Source: Solirubrobacter taibaiensis | GTDB lineage: Bacteria > Actinomycetota > Thermoleophilia > Solirubrobacterales > Solirubrobacteraceae | Reading direction: 5' to 3' | Assembly (NCBI GenBank): GCA_027587225.1 | Contig: JAPDDQ010000036.1 | Coordinates: 1 to 64,000, forward strand | Length of the DNA stretch: 64,000 bases | Part shown: one piece after another, positions 48,893-57,430 of the stretch | Numbering within the stretch: position 1 is the first letter of the stretch | Layout: every line of letters begins with the position of its first letter | Program-made: the position numbers and the translations under genes | Notes under the pieces: model-generated | Database searches by the model: none | What the model was told of the DNA's origin: nothing | What the model saw: the letters and a program-made list of their open reading frames with translations, nothing else

Positions 48893-49723
48893 CTAATTCC
48901 AGTCCAGGTTCGAGCGACGCTCCCAATAGGCCTCGCTGTCCTCCACGAGCCCCGGGTCCTCGGGAGACACCTCGAGCGCCCGCAGGTTCGAGCGCAGCAC
49001 GTCGACCGACGCGGCCCCGCTGAGCACCACATCCGCCCACGGCTGCGCCAGCACGACCGCCAGCGCCTGCGCGTCCCGCGAAGCAAGCCGGCCGTTCGCG
49101 AGCCCTTCCTTGACGATGACCTTGAGACCGCTCCGGGCCAGCGCGTCCCCGGCGGCTCGCTCGTGCAGGTTCCAGGTGGCCTGCACGGCGGTGAAGATCC
49201 CCAGCGAAGCAGCGAGGTCGATCGTCTCGGCCTGGCTCGTCCCGGAGACGGACACCCCGAGCGGCACGCCCGCCGCCACCATCGCGCTCAGCACGGCGTC
49301 GTTCTCAAGCACGCCGCTGTCGGGCGTGGCGGAGTGGATCTGGTAGAGGTCGAGCCAGTCACCGAGGTTCTCGCGCGTCTCCTCGAGTTGACGCCGGAAC
49401 GTCTCGACGTCGTGATGCTTGACCTCGGGCGGATCGGCTGCGATCTCCCAGTCGGCCGTGTAGACGTAGCCCCACTTCGAACTCACCGTCACGCCCTCGG
49501 GAACCCGCGACCGCAGCCACTCCCCCAGGAACTCCTCGCCGCGCCCGTAGGACCGGGCGGTGTCGAAGTCGCGGATGCCGGCCTCGTAGGCGAAGTCCAG
49601 GACCTCGTGCGCGCGGGCGCGCAAGCCCGCGACCGATTTGTCGGCGCCGAGCTCGTCGCCGTGACCGATATTCAAGTAGCCGGGGCGCCCGAGCGACGCG
49701 AGTCCGAGTCCGAGTCGAGCCAT
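48893..49723 (-). CDS. Aldo/keto reductase
   Basis: A 276-residue NADPH-dependent reductase: LGLGLASLGRPGYLNIGHG, the catalytic Asp/Tyr segment RDFDTARSYGRGEEFLGEWL, SSKWGY with the active-site Lys, LDLYQIHS (His), and a C-terminal cofactor region (DVVLSGAASVDVLRSNLRAL). The substrate is unknown. The ATG at 49723 has TAGCTT 7 nt upstream on the coding strand, another leaderless-type start. It is divergent from the small gene at 49763 across 39 bp. Confidence 0.88.
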   Translation of the reverse strand: MARLGLGLASLGRPGYLNIGHGDELGADKSVAGLRARAHEVLDFAYEAGIRDFDTARSYGRGEEFLGEWLRSRVPEGVTVSSKWGYVYTADWEIAADPPEVKHHDVETFRRQLEETRENLGDWLDLYQIHSATPDSGVLENDAVLSAMVAAGVPLGVSVSGTSQAETIDLAASLGIFTAVQATWNLHERAAGDALARSGLKVIVKEGLANGRLASRDAQALAVVLAQPWADVVLSGAASVDVLRSNLRALEVSPEDPGLVEDSEAYWERRSNLDWN

Positions 49724-49762
49724 TCCCCGCAAGCTAGCGCTCACGCGCGCCATACTGGACAG

Positions 49763-50146
49763 GTGTCCTCTGTCGACGACCTCCTGGCCGACGCCCCGTT
49801 GGGGGCGGCGGTCGCCGCGCTCGCCGAGCGCAACCGCCATCACCTTGAGCAGATGACCGATGCGGAGCGCCAGGATGCGCTCTCGCATTGGCATGACATC
49901 GCCGTAGCGGTGCTCACCGCCGCCGGCGCTGCGGTCGGGGGCGGTGAAGGCGTCGCGAACGAGAATCAGGGCCGCGCCGTGATCGTCCTCGAGGATGCGG
50001 GCGGCGACGAGGTTGCCGTGCACGCCAGCTTCTTCCCGCAGCTCGAGGATCTCGGTGGCGAAGTGCTGGTCACCCCCGCCCAGGCCGCCGCGCTCGAACT
50101 GCTCGAGGCGATGACCGGGGGCGACGAGGACGAAGAAGAGCTGTAA
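49763..50146 (+). CDS. Small acidic hypothetical protein
   Basis: A 127-residue acidic protein from GTG 49763 (VSSVDDLLADAPLGAAVAAL). It contains RNRHHLEQMTDAERQDALSHWHDIAVAVL, a beta-rich middle (RAVIVLEDAGGDEVAVHASFFPQLEDLG) and a poly-acidic end (GGDEDEEEL). I recognise no family. It precedes msrA by 31 bp, with the 22-bp palindrome in between, and may be in the same transcription unit. Confidence 0.65.
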   Translation: MSSVDDLLADAPLGAAVAALAERNRHHLEQMTDAERQDALSHWHDIAVAVLTAAGAAVGGGEGVANENQGRAVIVLEDAGGDEVAVHASFFPQLEDLGGEVLVTPAQAAALELLEAMTGGDEDEEEL

Positions 50147-50150
50147 CGAA

Positions 50151-50172
50151 TCACGGTCTCGCGAGACCGTGA
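50151..50172. promoter_or_regulatory. Perfect 22-bp palindrome before msrA
   Basis: TCACGGTCTCG / CGAGACCGTGA is a gapless perfect palindrome, 4 bp after the stop of the preceding gene and 5 bp before the msrA ATG at 50178. Such a site could bind a homodimeric repressor or, in RNA, form a hairpin that hides the translation start. It lacks a T-tract and sits too close to the start codon to be a normal terminator. Confidence 0.55.
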
Positions 50173-50177
50173 AGTAC

Positions 50178-50825
50178 ATGCTTTTCGCTTCCAAGACCAA
50201 GATGGTGGAGCCCGAGAAGGCCCTCAAGGGCCGTCCGGTAGCGCTCCCCACCCCGAACACGCACTTCGTCCTCGGCACCCCGCTGCAGGGCCCGTTCCCC
50301 GACCATCTGGAAACCGCCGTGGTCGGCATGGGCTGTTACTGGGGCGCCGAGCGCACGTTCTGGCAGACGCCGGGCGTCTACACGACCGCCGTCGGCTACG
50401 CGGGCGGCTTCACGCCGAACCCGACCTACAACGAGGTGTGCAGCGCCAAGACCGGCCACACCGAGGCCGTCCTGGTCGTCTTCGACCCCGAGCAGGTCAG
50501 CTACGAGGAGATCCTCAAGACCTTCTGGGAGAGCCACGATCCGACCCAGGGCATGCGCCAGGGCAACGACACCGGCACCCAGTACCGCTCGGCCATCTAC
50601 ACCACTACGCCCGAGCAGGCCGAGGTCGCCGCGGCGACCAAGACGGCCTTCGAGGAGCGCCTGAAGGGCGCCGGCTACGGGGCGATCACGACCGAGATCG
50701 CCCCGCTGGACACCTTCTACTACGAGTCCGACGACATCCACCAGCAGTACCTGGCCAAGGTGCCGAACGGCTACTGCGGCCTCGGCGGCACCGGCGTGAG
50801 TTGCCCGGTGGGCCTCAGCGCCTAA
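50178..50825 (+). CDS. msrA: Peptide-methionine (S)-S-oxide reductase MsrA
   Basis: A 215-residue MsrA: VVGMGCYWGAERTFW with nucleophilic Cys53, GYAGGFTPNPTYNEVCSAKTGHTEAVLV, FWESHDPTQGMRQGNDTGTQYRSAIY, and a C-terminal NGYCGLGGTGVSCPVG with two candidate resolving Cys. It repairs Met-S-sulfoxide using thioredoxin. A GTG at 50169 is in frame but lies inside the 22-bp palindrome, so ATG 50178 is preferred. Its stop overlaps the convergent GDPD gene by 4 bp. Confidence 0.95.
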   Translation: MLFASKTKMVEPEKALKGRPVALPTPNTHFVLGTPLQGPFPDHLETAVVGMGCYWGAERTFWQTPGVYTTAVGYAGGFTPNPTYNEVCSAKTGHTEAVLVVFDPEQVSYEEILKTFWESHDPTQGMRQGNDTGTQYRSAIYTTTPEQAEVAAATKTAFEERLKGAGYGAITTEIAPLDTFYYESDDIHQQYLAKVPNGYCGLGGTGVSCPVGLSA

Positions 50826-52591
50826 GGCTCAGTCGTCGAGAGCGTGAACGTCAGCGTCGTCGTGTACGCCCCGGTGCGGAGCGGCTCGGCGGCGCTGATG
50901 GTCTGACGGAACCCGAGCGACACGGCCTCGGCCACGACCGGCGCGGTCCACGCCTTCAGCGCGAGCGGACTGGTCAGCGGCGCGAAGGCGTTCGCGTCGG
51001 CGCGGACGCCGAGCGGCTGCTCGAGCGCGTGCGCGCCGTTCGTGAGCTTGCCGCCGGTGACGCTCAGCGTCGTGTCCATCGCGGACGAGATCACGCGCGC
51101 CGTGGTCTGCGCCGTGTACTCGCCGGCCACCGCGGGCTGGAAGACGCCGAACGACGGCGTCGCGCCCAGCGTCAGCGAGAGCGTGCCCGCGACGACACCG
51201 CCGACCGTGCTCGGCGTCTGCGTGGTCTGCTCGTCCGTGATCCGGTCGAACTGCAGGTAGTCGATGTTGAAGTTCTGGTACGCGACCGGGTCGATGCGGA
51301 CGAAGTAGGTGTGCTCGCCCGCGGCCAGCTCGATCGATTCCATCAGCGTCTGCGGCATGAACGCGTCGTGCGAGGTCGTGGACGCGATGTCGACCGTCGC
51401 GGTGCGGCCTCCGAGCTCGACGGCGATCTTGCCCGCGGGCCGGTACGGGCTGGAGAACCGGCCCCACACGCGGTACGCACCGGCGCGCTGGATGTCCACC
51501 GTGTACTTGAGCCACTCGCCGCCGCGAATCCAGCACACGACGAGCGCGCCCTGCTGGTCGCAGACGTCGACACCTTCGGCGCCGCGGTAGAGGTTGCCGC
51601 CCTGGTTGGCGTCCTCGGTGTCGGAGTAGCCGACGCCCTTGCCCTCGGTGGAGTAGTCCTCGCCCTGAACGCGCACGGCGTTGGCCGGGTTGACCGGCTG
51701 CGTGACGTCGACGCCGCGCAGGTAGCGCACCAGCTCATCGACGTTGTCGGTCTGGATCACGTCGGCGAGATGCCGCTCGATGACCGGCTTCCAACCGCGC
51801 GCGGGGTCGATCAGCGAAGCCTCGTCGGTGTAGCGCGCGGCGAGGCCGTACCACATGGTGTTGATGAAGATCCGGCTCTGCGCCTTGGCCGCGGCCACCG
51901 CGGCGGGCTGGATCTGCGCGTCCGTCAACCGGTCGAAGACGATCTCGTACGAGTCGGGCGGGTTGGTGCCGAAGCCGCTCAGGGAAGCCGCGTTGCCGTC
52001 CTCGACGATGTGCGAGTAGAGGATCCGCGGGTCCTTGGCGCGAAACGCCTGCACGTCCGCCACGGGCGCGTTGCTCTTGAACACGGCGGTCTCGACCGTG
52101 CCCGTCTCGATCAGCTCCTGGAGGATCTGGTCGCGGTACGCCCAGGCCTTGTCCAGATTGATCAGGGCGCGGTTGTCGATCAGCGTCAGCGCTTCCTTGA
52201 GCGTCGGCACCGGCTGGTCGGTGACCTCGGCCTGCGCGCCGCCGAGGCCGCGCTTCAGCCGCAGCGCCTTGATCTGCGCGAGCGTCTTGGACGCGACGGA
52301 GCCGGTGCCGTTGGTGGTGCGGTCCACGGACGTGTCGTGCATCAGCACGAGCTGGCCGTCGGAGGTGCGCATCACGTCGAGCTCGATCATGTCCGCGCCG
52401 TGGGCGATCGCCTGCTCGAACGACGGCAGCGAGTTCTCGGGCGCGCCGCGCCAGTAGCCGCGATGCGCGGCGACGAGGACGCGGGCGTCGTCGCCGTGCG
52501 CGCGGTAGTCGGTGGCGAGCGGCGGTGTCTGGGCCATCGCCGCGGCCGGGAAGGCGAGCGCGACGGCGAGTGTCGATACGAAGAGCCTCAT
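50822..52591 (-). CDS. Secreted glycerophosphodiester phosphodiesterase with carbohydrate-binding-like domains
   Basis: A 589-residue protein with signal peptide (MRLFVSTLAVALAFPAAAMA). Residues about 36-290 form a GDPD TIM barrel: VAAHRGYWRGAPENSLPSF (His43, Glu52), DMIELDVMRTSDGQLVLMHD (Glu70, Asp72, His85) and DNRALINLDKAW. Residues about 305-450 (VRVQGEDYSTEGKGVGYSD to NFNIDYLQF) look like a CBM6/35-type beta-sandwich. The last 130 residues form a further beta domain. It probably cleaves extracellular phosphodiesters or teichoic-type polymers for phosphate. Confidence 0.9.
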   Translation of the reverse strand: MRLFVSTLAVALAFPAAAMAQTPPLATDYRAHGDDARVLVAAHRGYWRGAPENSLPSFEQAIAHGADMIELDVMRTSDGQLVLMHDTSVDRTTNGTGSVASKTLAQIKALRLKRGLGGAQAEVTDQPVPTLKEALTLIDNRALINLDKAWAYRDQILQELIETGTVETAVFKSNAPVADVQAFRAKDPRILYSHIVEDGNAASLSGFGTNPPDSYEIVFDRLTDAQIQPAAVAAAKAQSRIFINTMWYGLAARYTDEASLIDPARGWKPVIERHLADVIQTDNVDELVRYLRGVDVTQPVNPANAVRVQGEDYSTEGKGVGYSDTEDANQGGNLYRGAEGVDVCDQQGALVVCWIRGGEWLKYTVDIQRAGAYRVWGRFSSPYRPAGKIAVELGGRTATVDIASTTSHDAFMPQTLMESIELAAGEHTYFVRIDPVAYQNFNIDYLQFDRITDEQTTQTPSTVGGVVAGTLSLTLGATPSFGVFQPAVAGEYTAQTTARVISSAMDTTLSVTGGKLTNGAHALEQPLGVRADANAFAPLTSPLALKAWTAPVVAEAVSLGFRQTISAAEPLRTGAYTTTLTFTLSTTEP

Positions 52592-52673
52592 CGGCGCGGC
52601 ATCCTCGCGGCGCCTGTGTGAGATTCGGCGGCGCCTTCACCGGACGCTAACGAGTTGAGCTAGCTTTGGTCAG

Positions 52674-53594
52674 ATGGCCGAAGCGATTGCTCGTGTGGGT
52701 GAGATCGACATCTGTTTCGAGACCTTCGGGGACTCCTCAGATCCGGCGATCCTGCTGATCATGGGCCTCGGCACGCAGATGCTGGCGTGGCACGAGGACT
52801 TCTGCGAGCAGCTCGCGGCGCGCGGCTACTTCGTGATCCGCCACGACAATCGCGACATCGGCCGCTCCTCGCGGCTCGAAGGCGCGCCCGTGCCGACGCT
52901 CAAGCAGCTCGCGCTGCGCGACAAGCGCGCCGGGGCCTACACGCTCAGCGACATGGCGAACGACAGCGTCGGCGTGCTCGACCACCTCGGCATCGAGCAG
53001 GCCCACATCGTCGGTGCCTCGATGGGCGGCATGATCGCCCAGCGCGTCGCGATCGAGCACCCGGACCGCACGCTCACGCTCACCTCGATCATGTCCAACA
53101 CGGGCTCGTTCTGGAGTGGGCAGCCGGCGCTCACGATGTACGCCTTCCTGTTGCGGCCGGCGCCGAAGGAGCGCAACGCCTACATCGAGCGCGCCGTGGA
53201 CTCGTTCGTGAAGATCGGCGGCAAGGGCTTCGAGCCCGACGTCGAGGACCTGCGCGACATCGCCACCCGCTCCTACGACCGCGGCCACGACCCGCGCGGG
53301 TCCGCGCGCCAGCTCGGCGCGATCGTCGCCGACCGCGACCGCGGCCCGGAGCTGCGCAAGCTGCGGGTCCCCACGACCGTCATCCACGGCGCCGACGACC
53401 GGCTCGTGCCGCGCTCGGGTGGGCGCGCCACGGCCAAGGTCATCCCCGGCTCGACCTACGTGGAGATCAGCGGCATGGGCCACGGCCTGCCGCGCGGCGC
53501 CTGGCGGCAGATCATCGGCGCGATCGTGCAGAACGCCGAGCTGGCTACCCCAGCAACAGAATCATCACGACCACGAGCAGCAACAGCAGGATGA
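52674..53594 (+). CDS. Alpha/beta hydrolase
   Basis: A 306-residue hydrolase: ILLIMGLGTQMLAWHEDFCEQLAARGYFVIRHDNRDIGRSS, nucleophile elbow VGASMGGMIAQ (Ser116), acid loop HGADDRLVPRSGG and a late His in GMGHGLPRGAW. It is similar to the actinobacterial DR/aclacinomycin-methylesterase-like group; the substrate is unknown. TAGCTT (52661-52666) precedes the ATG by 7 nt with no Shine-Dalgarno. The last 50 bp overlap an antisense small membrane-protein gene, and the C-terminal residues may be dispensable. Confidence 0.9.
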   Translation: MAEAIARVGEIDICFETFGDSSDPAILLIMGLGTQMLAWHEDFCEQLAARGYFVIRHDNRDIGRSSRLEGAPVPTLKQLALRDKRAGAYTLSDMANDSVGVLDHLGIEQAHIVGASMGGMIAQRVAIEHPDRTLTLTSIMSNTGSFWSGQPALTMYAFLLRPAPKERNAYIERAVDSFVKIGGKGFEPDVEDLRDIATRSYDRGHDPRGSARQLGAIVADRDRGPELRKLRVPTTVIHGADDRLVPRSGGRATAKVIPGSTYVEISGMGHGLPRGAWRQIIGAIVQNAELATPATESSRPRAATAG

Positions 53595-53709
53595 CCCCGC
53601 CGGTGATCGCGCCGCCCTGCCACTGCTTCGCCCAGTGGCCGGGATCGGCCTGATCACGCGTGTGGCGGCCCTCCGGCGGCTCGCCGACCCAATCGTCGTC
53701 GTCGCTCAT
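53545..53709 (-). CDS. 54-residue single-pass membrane protein
   Basis: The frame from ATG 53709 begins MSDDDDWVGEPPEGRHTRDQ, continues ADPGHWAKQWQGGAITGGV, and ends in one hydrophobic helix (ILLLLLVVVMILLLG) before TAG. The start overlaps the LLM oxidoreductase stop (ATGA), which supports real translation. An acidic soluble head plus C-terminal tail anchor suggests a small membrane-tethered accessory protein. Function unknown. Confidence 0.7.
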   Translation of the reverse strand: MSDDDDWVGEPPEGRHTRDQADPGHWAKQWQGGAITGGVILLLLLVVVMILLLG

Positions 53710-54584
53710 GTGAGCTCGTTCCCGATCAGCTCGACCATCTCCAGGTCACGGTGGTCCTGCATCTGCAGGTACGCGCCGCTCACGCCCACGGCCTCCAGCT
53801 CGGCCAACCGCGCCTTCACCTGATCCACACTGCCGTTGATCCAGACATCAGTGGCGTCGGGATGGTCCTTGCCGACCGACGACGGGGTCATGATCGTGAA
53901 CGGGATCGGCTCGCGGCCGGCCTTCGCGCACGCGGCGTCGATCTTGGCCTTGCGCTCGCGGATCTCGTCGAGCGTGGGCGCCACGGTGTTGTACTCGTCC
54001 GCGTAGCGGGCGGCGAGGCGCGCGGCACGTGGGCCGGCGGCGCCGCCCATGATCAGCGGCGGATGCGGCTTCTGGACCGGGAGCGGACGCGCCGTGAGCC
54101 CTTCCAGCTCGTAGTGCTCGCCCTTGAAGCTGAACGACGAGCCGTCACCGAAGTAGCCGTCGTGGACGATCTCCAACTGCTCCTCGAGCACGTCCATGCG
54201 CTCCTTCATGGACAGGAACGGGAAGCCGGACGCGGAATGCTCGATCTCGCTCCAGCCCGTGCCCATGCCGAGGTCGATCCGCCCGCCGGACACGTGGTCG
54301 GCGGCGATCACCAGGCGGGCGAGCACAGATGGGTGGCGGAAGCTCGTCGGCGAGACCATCGTGCCGAGCCGCAGCTTCGTGGTCCGCGCGGCCAGCGCGT
54401 TGATGACGGCCCAGGCGTCGAGCGCGCCGCGCTCGCCCTCCCCCATCACCGACAGGTAGTGGTCGGACCGGAACAGCGTCTCGATCCCGCTGCGCTCACA
54501 CGCGTCGGCCAGCGCGACCCAGTCCTCCCAGGTCACATCCTCCTGGCCCTCGATCATCAGGGCGATTCTCACGAGGAGAGTCAT
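53706..54584 (-). CDS. LLM-class (luciferase-like, probably F420-dependent) oxidoreductase
   Basis: A 292-residue TIM-barrel protein: RIALMIEGQEDVTWEDWVALADACERSGIETLFRSDHYLSV, LGTMVSPTSFRHPSVLARLVIAADHVSGGRIDLGMGTGWSEIEHSASGFPF and PHPPLIMGGAAGPRAARLAARYADEYN. These are the motifs of actinobacterial F420-dependent LLM enzymes. The substrate is unknown. F420 rather than FMN use is inferred from subfamily resemblance. It is followed, with ATGA coupling, by the 54-residue membrane protein. Confidence 0.9.
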   Translation of the reverse strand: MTLLVRIALMIEGQEDVTWEDWVALADACERSGIETLFRSDHYLSVMGEGERGALDAWAVINALAARTTKLRLGTMVSPTSFRHPSVLARLVIAADHVSGGRIDLGMGTGWSEIEHSASGFPFLSMKERMDVLEEQLEIVHDGYFGDGSSFSFKGEHYELEGLTARPLPVQKPHPPLIMGGAAGPRAARLAARYADEYNTVAPTLDEIRERKAKIDAACAKAGREPIPFTIMTPSSVGKDHPDATDVWINGSVDQVKARLAELEAVGVSGAYLQMQDHRDLEMVELIGNELT

Positions 54585-54598
54585 ACCCTCTCGCGCCG

Positions 54599-55477
54599 AT
54601 GTCGCGCGCTGTGGTCTGGAGTCTGTACGCCGCCTGCGTGCTCGTGTGGTCGAGCACGTGGGTGGTCATCGCCCTCGGTCTGGAGGATGTGGCGCCGTTC
54701 TTCGGCGCCGGGATTCGCTTCGTCCTGGCGGGAATCGGGGTGCTGACCGCCGCAGTGCTGCTCAAGCGCTCGTTGCGCACGGACTTCCTGCTCGCGGGAC
54801 TCATCGGCGTCGTCCCGTTCGCCACGGGCTACGGGCTGATCTACTGGGCCGAGCAGTACGTGACGTCCGGGCTGGCGGCGGTGCTGTTCGGCGTACTGCC
54901 GCTCTACGTGGCTGTGCTGGCCGCGCTGTTTCTTCCGGATGAGCCACTGCGACCACGGCTCATCGTGGGCGTCGGCATCGCGCTGTGCGGGCTGGTGCTG
55001 GCGTTCGGCGAGTCGCTCGACCTCGGCACGGGCGAGCACACGGCCCTGGCGGCGCTGGCGGTCGTGTTGTCCCCGCTGGCGAGCGCGATCGGCAATATCG
55101 CCACCAAGAAGCGGATGGCGGGACTCGATCCGGTCGTGATGAACGGCTGGGCGATGGTCACCGGCGGCGTGCTGCTGCTCGCGTTCAGCGCGCCGACCGA
55201 GGACTGGGGCGCGACGACCTGGTCGTTCACGTCGATCGGCTCGATCCTCTACCTGGCCGCGTTCGGCACCGGCTTCACGTTCGTGACGCTGACCGTGCTG
55301 CTGCGCGAGCTGCCGGCCGTGACGGTGTCGTTCATCTCGATGATCATCCCGTTCGGCGCGCTCGCTCTGGGTGCGCTGTTCCGGGACGAGCCGGTCACCG
55401 CGGTCGCCGTGGGCGGCGCGTTGCTGGTCGTGGCCGGGATCGCGGTCGCGCAGTTCCGGTTTGGCAGGATGCGCTGA
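54599..55477 (+). CDS. EamA/DMT-family transporter
   Basis: A 292-residue protein with about ten membrane helices in two EamA repeats (VWSLYAACVLVWSSTWVVIALGLEDVAPFFGAGIRFVLAG; second repeat from about LAALAVVLSPLASAIGN). The pattern fits drug/metabolite exporters; the substrate is unknown. TACCCT (54584-54589) lies 9 nt before the ATG. The stop shares one base with the next gene (TGATG), so the two are co-translated. Confidence 0.9.
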   Translation: MSRAVVWSLYAACVLVWSSTWVVIALGLEDVAPFFGAGIRFVLAGIGVLTAAVLLKRSLRTDFLLAGLIGVVPFATGYGLIYWAEQYVTSGLAAVLFGVLPLYVAVLAALFLPDEPLRPRLIVGVGIALCGLVLAFGESLDLGTGEHTALAALAVVLSPLASAIGNIATKKRMAGLDPVVMNGWAMVTGGVLLLAFSAPTEDWGATTWSFTSIGSILYLAAFGTGFTFVTLTVLLRELPAVTVSFISMIIPFGALALGALFRDEPVTAVAVGGALLVVAGIAVAQFRFGRMR

Positions 55478-56181
55478 TGCCTTCGATCGTGGTTCTCGGC
55501 GCGCGCAACCTCGGCGGCGCGATCCTCTCGCATCACCTGCAGGCCGGCTGGAAGGGCGCGGCCGTCGCGCGCTCCGCCGAGACGCTCGAGACCGTCCGCG
55601 CGGCGGGCGGGCTGGCGCTGGAGGCCGACGCGTCCGACCCGGCGTCGCTGCAGGCCGCGCTGGAACGGGCCCGCGCCGATTTCGGCTCGATCGACGTGAT
55701 CGTCAACGCGGTGTCCGCCGCGCGGCCGACGAAGCCCGGGCCGTTCGGCGGCGGAACGCTCTCCGAAGCCACGGTCGAGGACTTCCGCGGCTGGACGGGC
55801 GCGGTGGCCGAGCAGGCGTTCGTCTTCCTGAGCGAGGGCGTGCGCGTGGGCGCGAAGACGCTGATCCAGGTCACGGGCGGGAGCGCGCGGCGCGCGATGG
55901 CCGGGCGCGGCCTGTGGGCGGCGGGCGCGCACGCGACCCGCGCGTTGGTCCACGCCGCGGCGCAGGAGCTGCGCGAGGACGGCGTGCACGTGGCGCTGCT
56001 GATCGTCGACGCCACGATCGACTCACCCAAGACGGCGTCGATGATCGCGGGCAAGGCCGAGAACGAGACCGCCGATCAGGCCCAGATCGCCCGCGCCGTC
56101 GAGTACCTCGCGGGCCAGACGGCCCGCGCCTGGACGCACGAGCTGACGGTTACCCCCGCGGGGGACCGCTGGCTGCCGTGA
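55477..56181 (+). CDS. SDR-like NAD(P)-binding protein
   Basis: A 234-residue Rossmann protein: IVVLGARNLGGAILSHHLQAGWKGAAVARS, then LEADASDPASLQAALERARADFGSIDVIVNAVSAARP and LIQVTGGSARRAMAGRGLWAAGAHATRALVHAAAQEL. The usual SDR Tyr-x-x-x-Lys is not evident (GLWAAGAHA in its place), so it may be a non-catalytic or atypical SDR. It is translationally coupled to the EamA transporter. Its 3' end overlaps the convergent gene by 32 bp. Confidence 0.8.
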   Translation: MPSIVVLGARNLGGAILSHHLQAGWKGAAVARSAETLETVRAAGGLALEADASDPASLQAALERARADFGSIDVIVNAVSAARPTKPGPFGGGTLSEATVEDFRGWTGAVAEQAFVFLSEGVRVGAKTLIQVTGGSARRAMAGRGLWAAGAHATRALVHAAAQELREDGVHVALLIVDATIDSPKTASMIAGKAENETADQAQIARAVEYLAGQTARAWTHELTVTPAGDRWLP

Positions 56182-56569
56182 CGATCCAGCGCCCGTCCGC
56201 CTGAGCGACCCACACGTGCAGGTCGGCGGGCAGGGCGTTGCCGGGAGCGGTGAGCTTCCACAGCGCCCGGCCGCGCGCGTCGAGTTGGTCGCGCGCGACC
56301 TCCGCCTCGACCTCCTCGGTGTCACACAGCCCGGAGACCTCGTCGATCCGGGTCCCGTACTGGGTGAGCGCCGCGTTGTCGCATTCGATCGCCGCCGTCA
56401 GGTAGGCCCGGACCGTGTCGGCGCCGTAGTCGTCCGCGCGGTTGGGGTTGCTCGCGATCACGTCACCGGAGCGCACCTGGACGTGCGTCTGCTCGTTCCC
56501 GCGCAGGACGAGAAAGCCGATGACGGCGAGCGCGACGACGCTCGCGATGACCGCGAGAAGGATCCTCAA
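56150..56569 (-). CDS. Membrane-anchored NTF2-like small protein
   Basis: A 139-residue protein from TTG 56569. It has an N-terminal helix (LLAVIASVVALAVIGFLVL) and an extracytoplasmic part with VRAYLTAAIECDNAALTQYGTRIDEVSGLCDTEE and a final ADGRWIVTAASGP, resembling NTF2/SnoaL-like small domains. The TTG overlaps the STAS gene stop as TTGA. Two Cys could form a disulfide. The function is unknown. Confidence 0.65.
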   Translation of the reverse strand: MRILLAVIASVVALAVIGFLVLRGNEQTHVQVRSGDVIASNPNRADDYGADTVRAYLTAAIECDNAALTQYGTRIDEVSGLCDTEEVEAEVARDQLDARGRALWKLTAPGNALPADLHVWVAQADGRWIVTAASGPPRG

Positions 56570-56910
56570 TGGGCGATCAGTGTCTCCGGTACTTCGCTCA
56601 CCATCTCAAAGGCCTCGTCCACGGCGGAGAGCGCGAACAGCCGCTGCACCGCCTTCGGGCCCCGCACGATCAGGAGCCGATGACCCGCGCGCCGGGCGCG
56701 CCGACGGGCGGCGAGCAGCCGGGCAAGCCCGCACGAGTCCAGGAAGTTCAGCTCGCGCAGGTCGAGGACCACGCAGCTGGGACGCGACTCCTCCACCCGT
56801 CGCAGCTCCTCGTCGAACGTGTAGGCGTGGGCGAGATCCAACTCGCCCCGGAGTGCGATCCGTACAGCACCGGCGTCCAGCTCTTCGATCATGAGGCCGA
56901 AGCCCTGCAT
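56566..56910 (-). CDS. STAS-domain anti-sigma factor antagonist-like protein
   Basis: A 114-residue STAS protein: LDAGAVRIALRGELDLAHAYTFDEELRRVEESRPSCVVLDLRELNFLDSCGLARLLAARRRA. The serine in NFLDSCGL occupies the phosphorylation position of SpoIIAA-like antagonists. An in-frame upstream extension is possible, but ATG 56910 follows an excellent AAGGAGAGG Shine-Dalgarno. It may be regulated by kinases such as the ATPase domain of the 7467-9962 protein, although no direct link is visible. Confidence 0.88.
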   Translation of the reverse strand: MQGFGLMIEELDAGAVRIALRGELDLAHAYTFDEELRRVEESRPSCVVLDLRELNFLDSCGLARLLAARRRARRAGHRLLIVRGPKAVQRLFALSAVDEAFEMVSEVPETLIAH

Positions 56911-56998
56911 GCTGCCCCTCTCCTTGGAGGATGTCCCGAAAGTGACATTCCCCCTCTTCGCGAACTTCGAACCACGTCCTCGCGTAGGGTTCGCCGCG

Positions 56999-57406
56999 AT
57001 GTCCAAGCGCTATGTCCACACGTGCGTGCGGGTCCTCGATCCCGACGCGTCGGTCGCCTTCTACGAGGCCCTCGGTTACGAGCGCCGCGGCAAGCTGCAG
57101 TTCGAGACCGCCTACAACATCTACATGGGCCTGCCGGGTGACGCCGACACGCTCGAGCTCACGGTCAACATCGGCCGTGACGAGCCGTACGACCTCGGCG
57201 ACGGGTACAACCACATCGCGCTGACCGTCGACGATCTCGACGCGCAGCTCGCGGAGTTGTCGAAGATCGGCGTCGAGCCCGAGAAGCCGCCTTTCAACCC
57301 GGGTGGCCGCCCCGAGATCGGCCGGATCTGCTTCGTCCAGGACCCGGACGGCTACCGCATCGAGCTGATCGACGGCGGCGAGTTCCCCACGCCCCAGGAC
57401 GGCTGA
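56999..57406 (+). CDS. Glyoxalase I-like (VOC family) lactoylglutathione lyase
   Basis: A 135-residue VOC protein: VHTCVRVLDPDASVAFYEALGYERRGK, LELTVNIGRDEPYDLGDGYNHIALTVDDLD (metal His) and CFVQDPDGYRIELIDGG (metal Glu). It resembles GloA, which isomerises the hemithioacetal of methylglyoxal; as actinobacteria often lack glutathione, another thiol is likely. TAGGGT (56985-56990) lies 8 nt before the ATG. Confidence 0.88.
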   Translation: MSKRYVHTCVRVLDPDASVAFYEALGYERRGKLQFETAYNIYMGLPGDADTLELTVNIGRDEPYDLGDGYNHIALTVDDLDAQLAELSKIGVEPEKPPFNPGGRPEIGRICFVQDPDGYRIELIDGGEFPTPQDG

Positions 57407-57430
57407 CAGGCGGTCGTACCCTGAAGGCCA

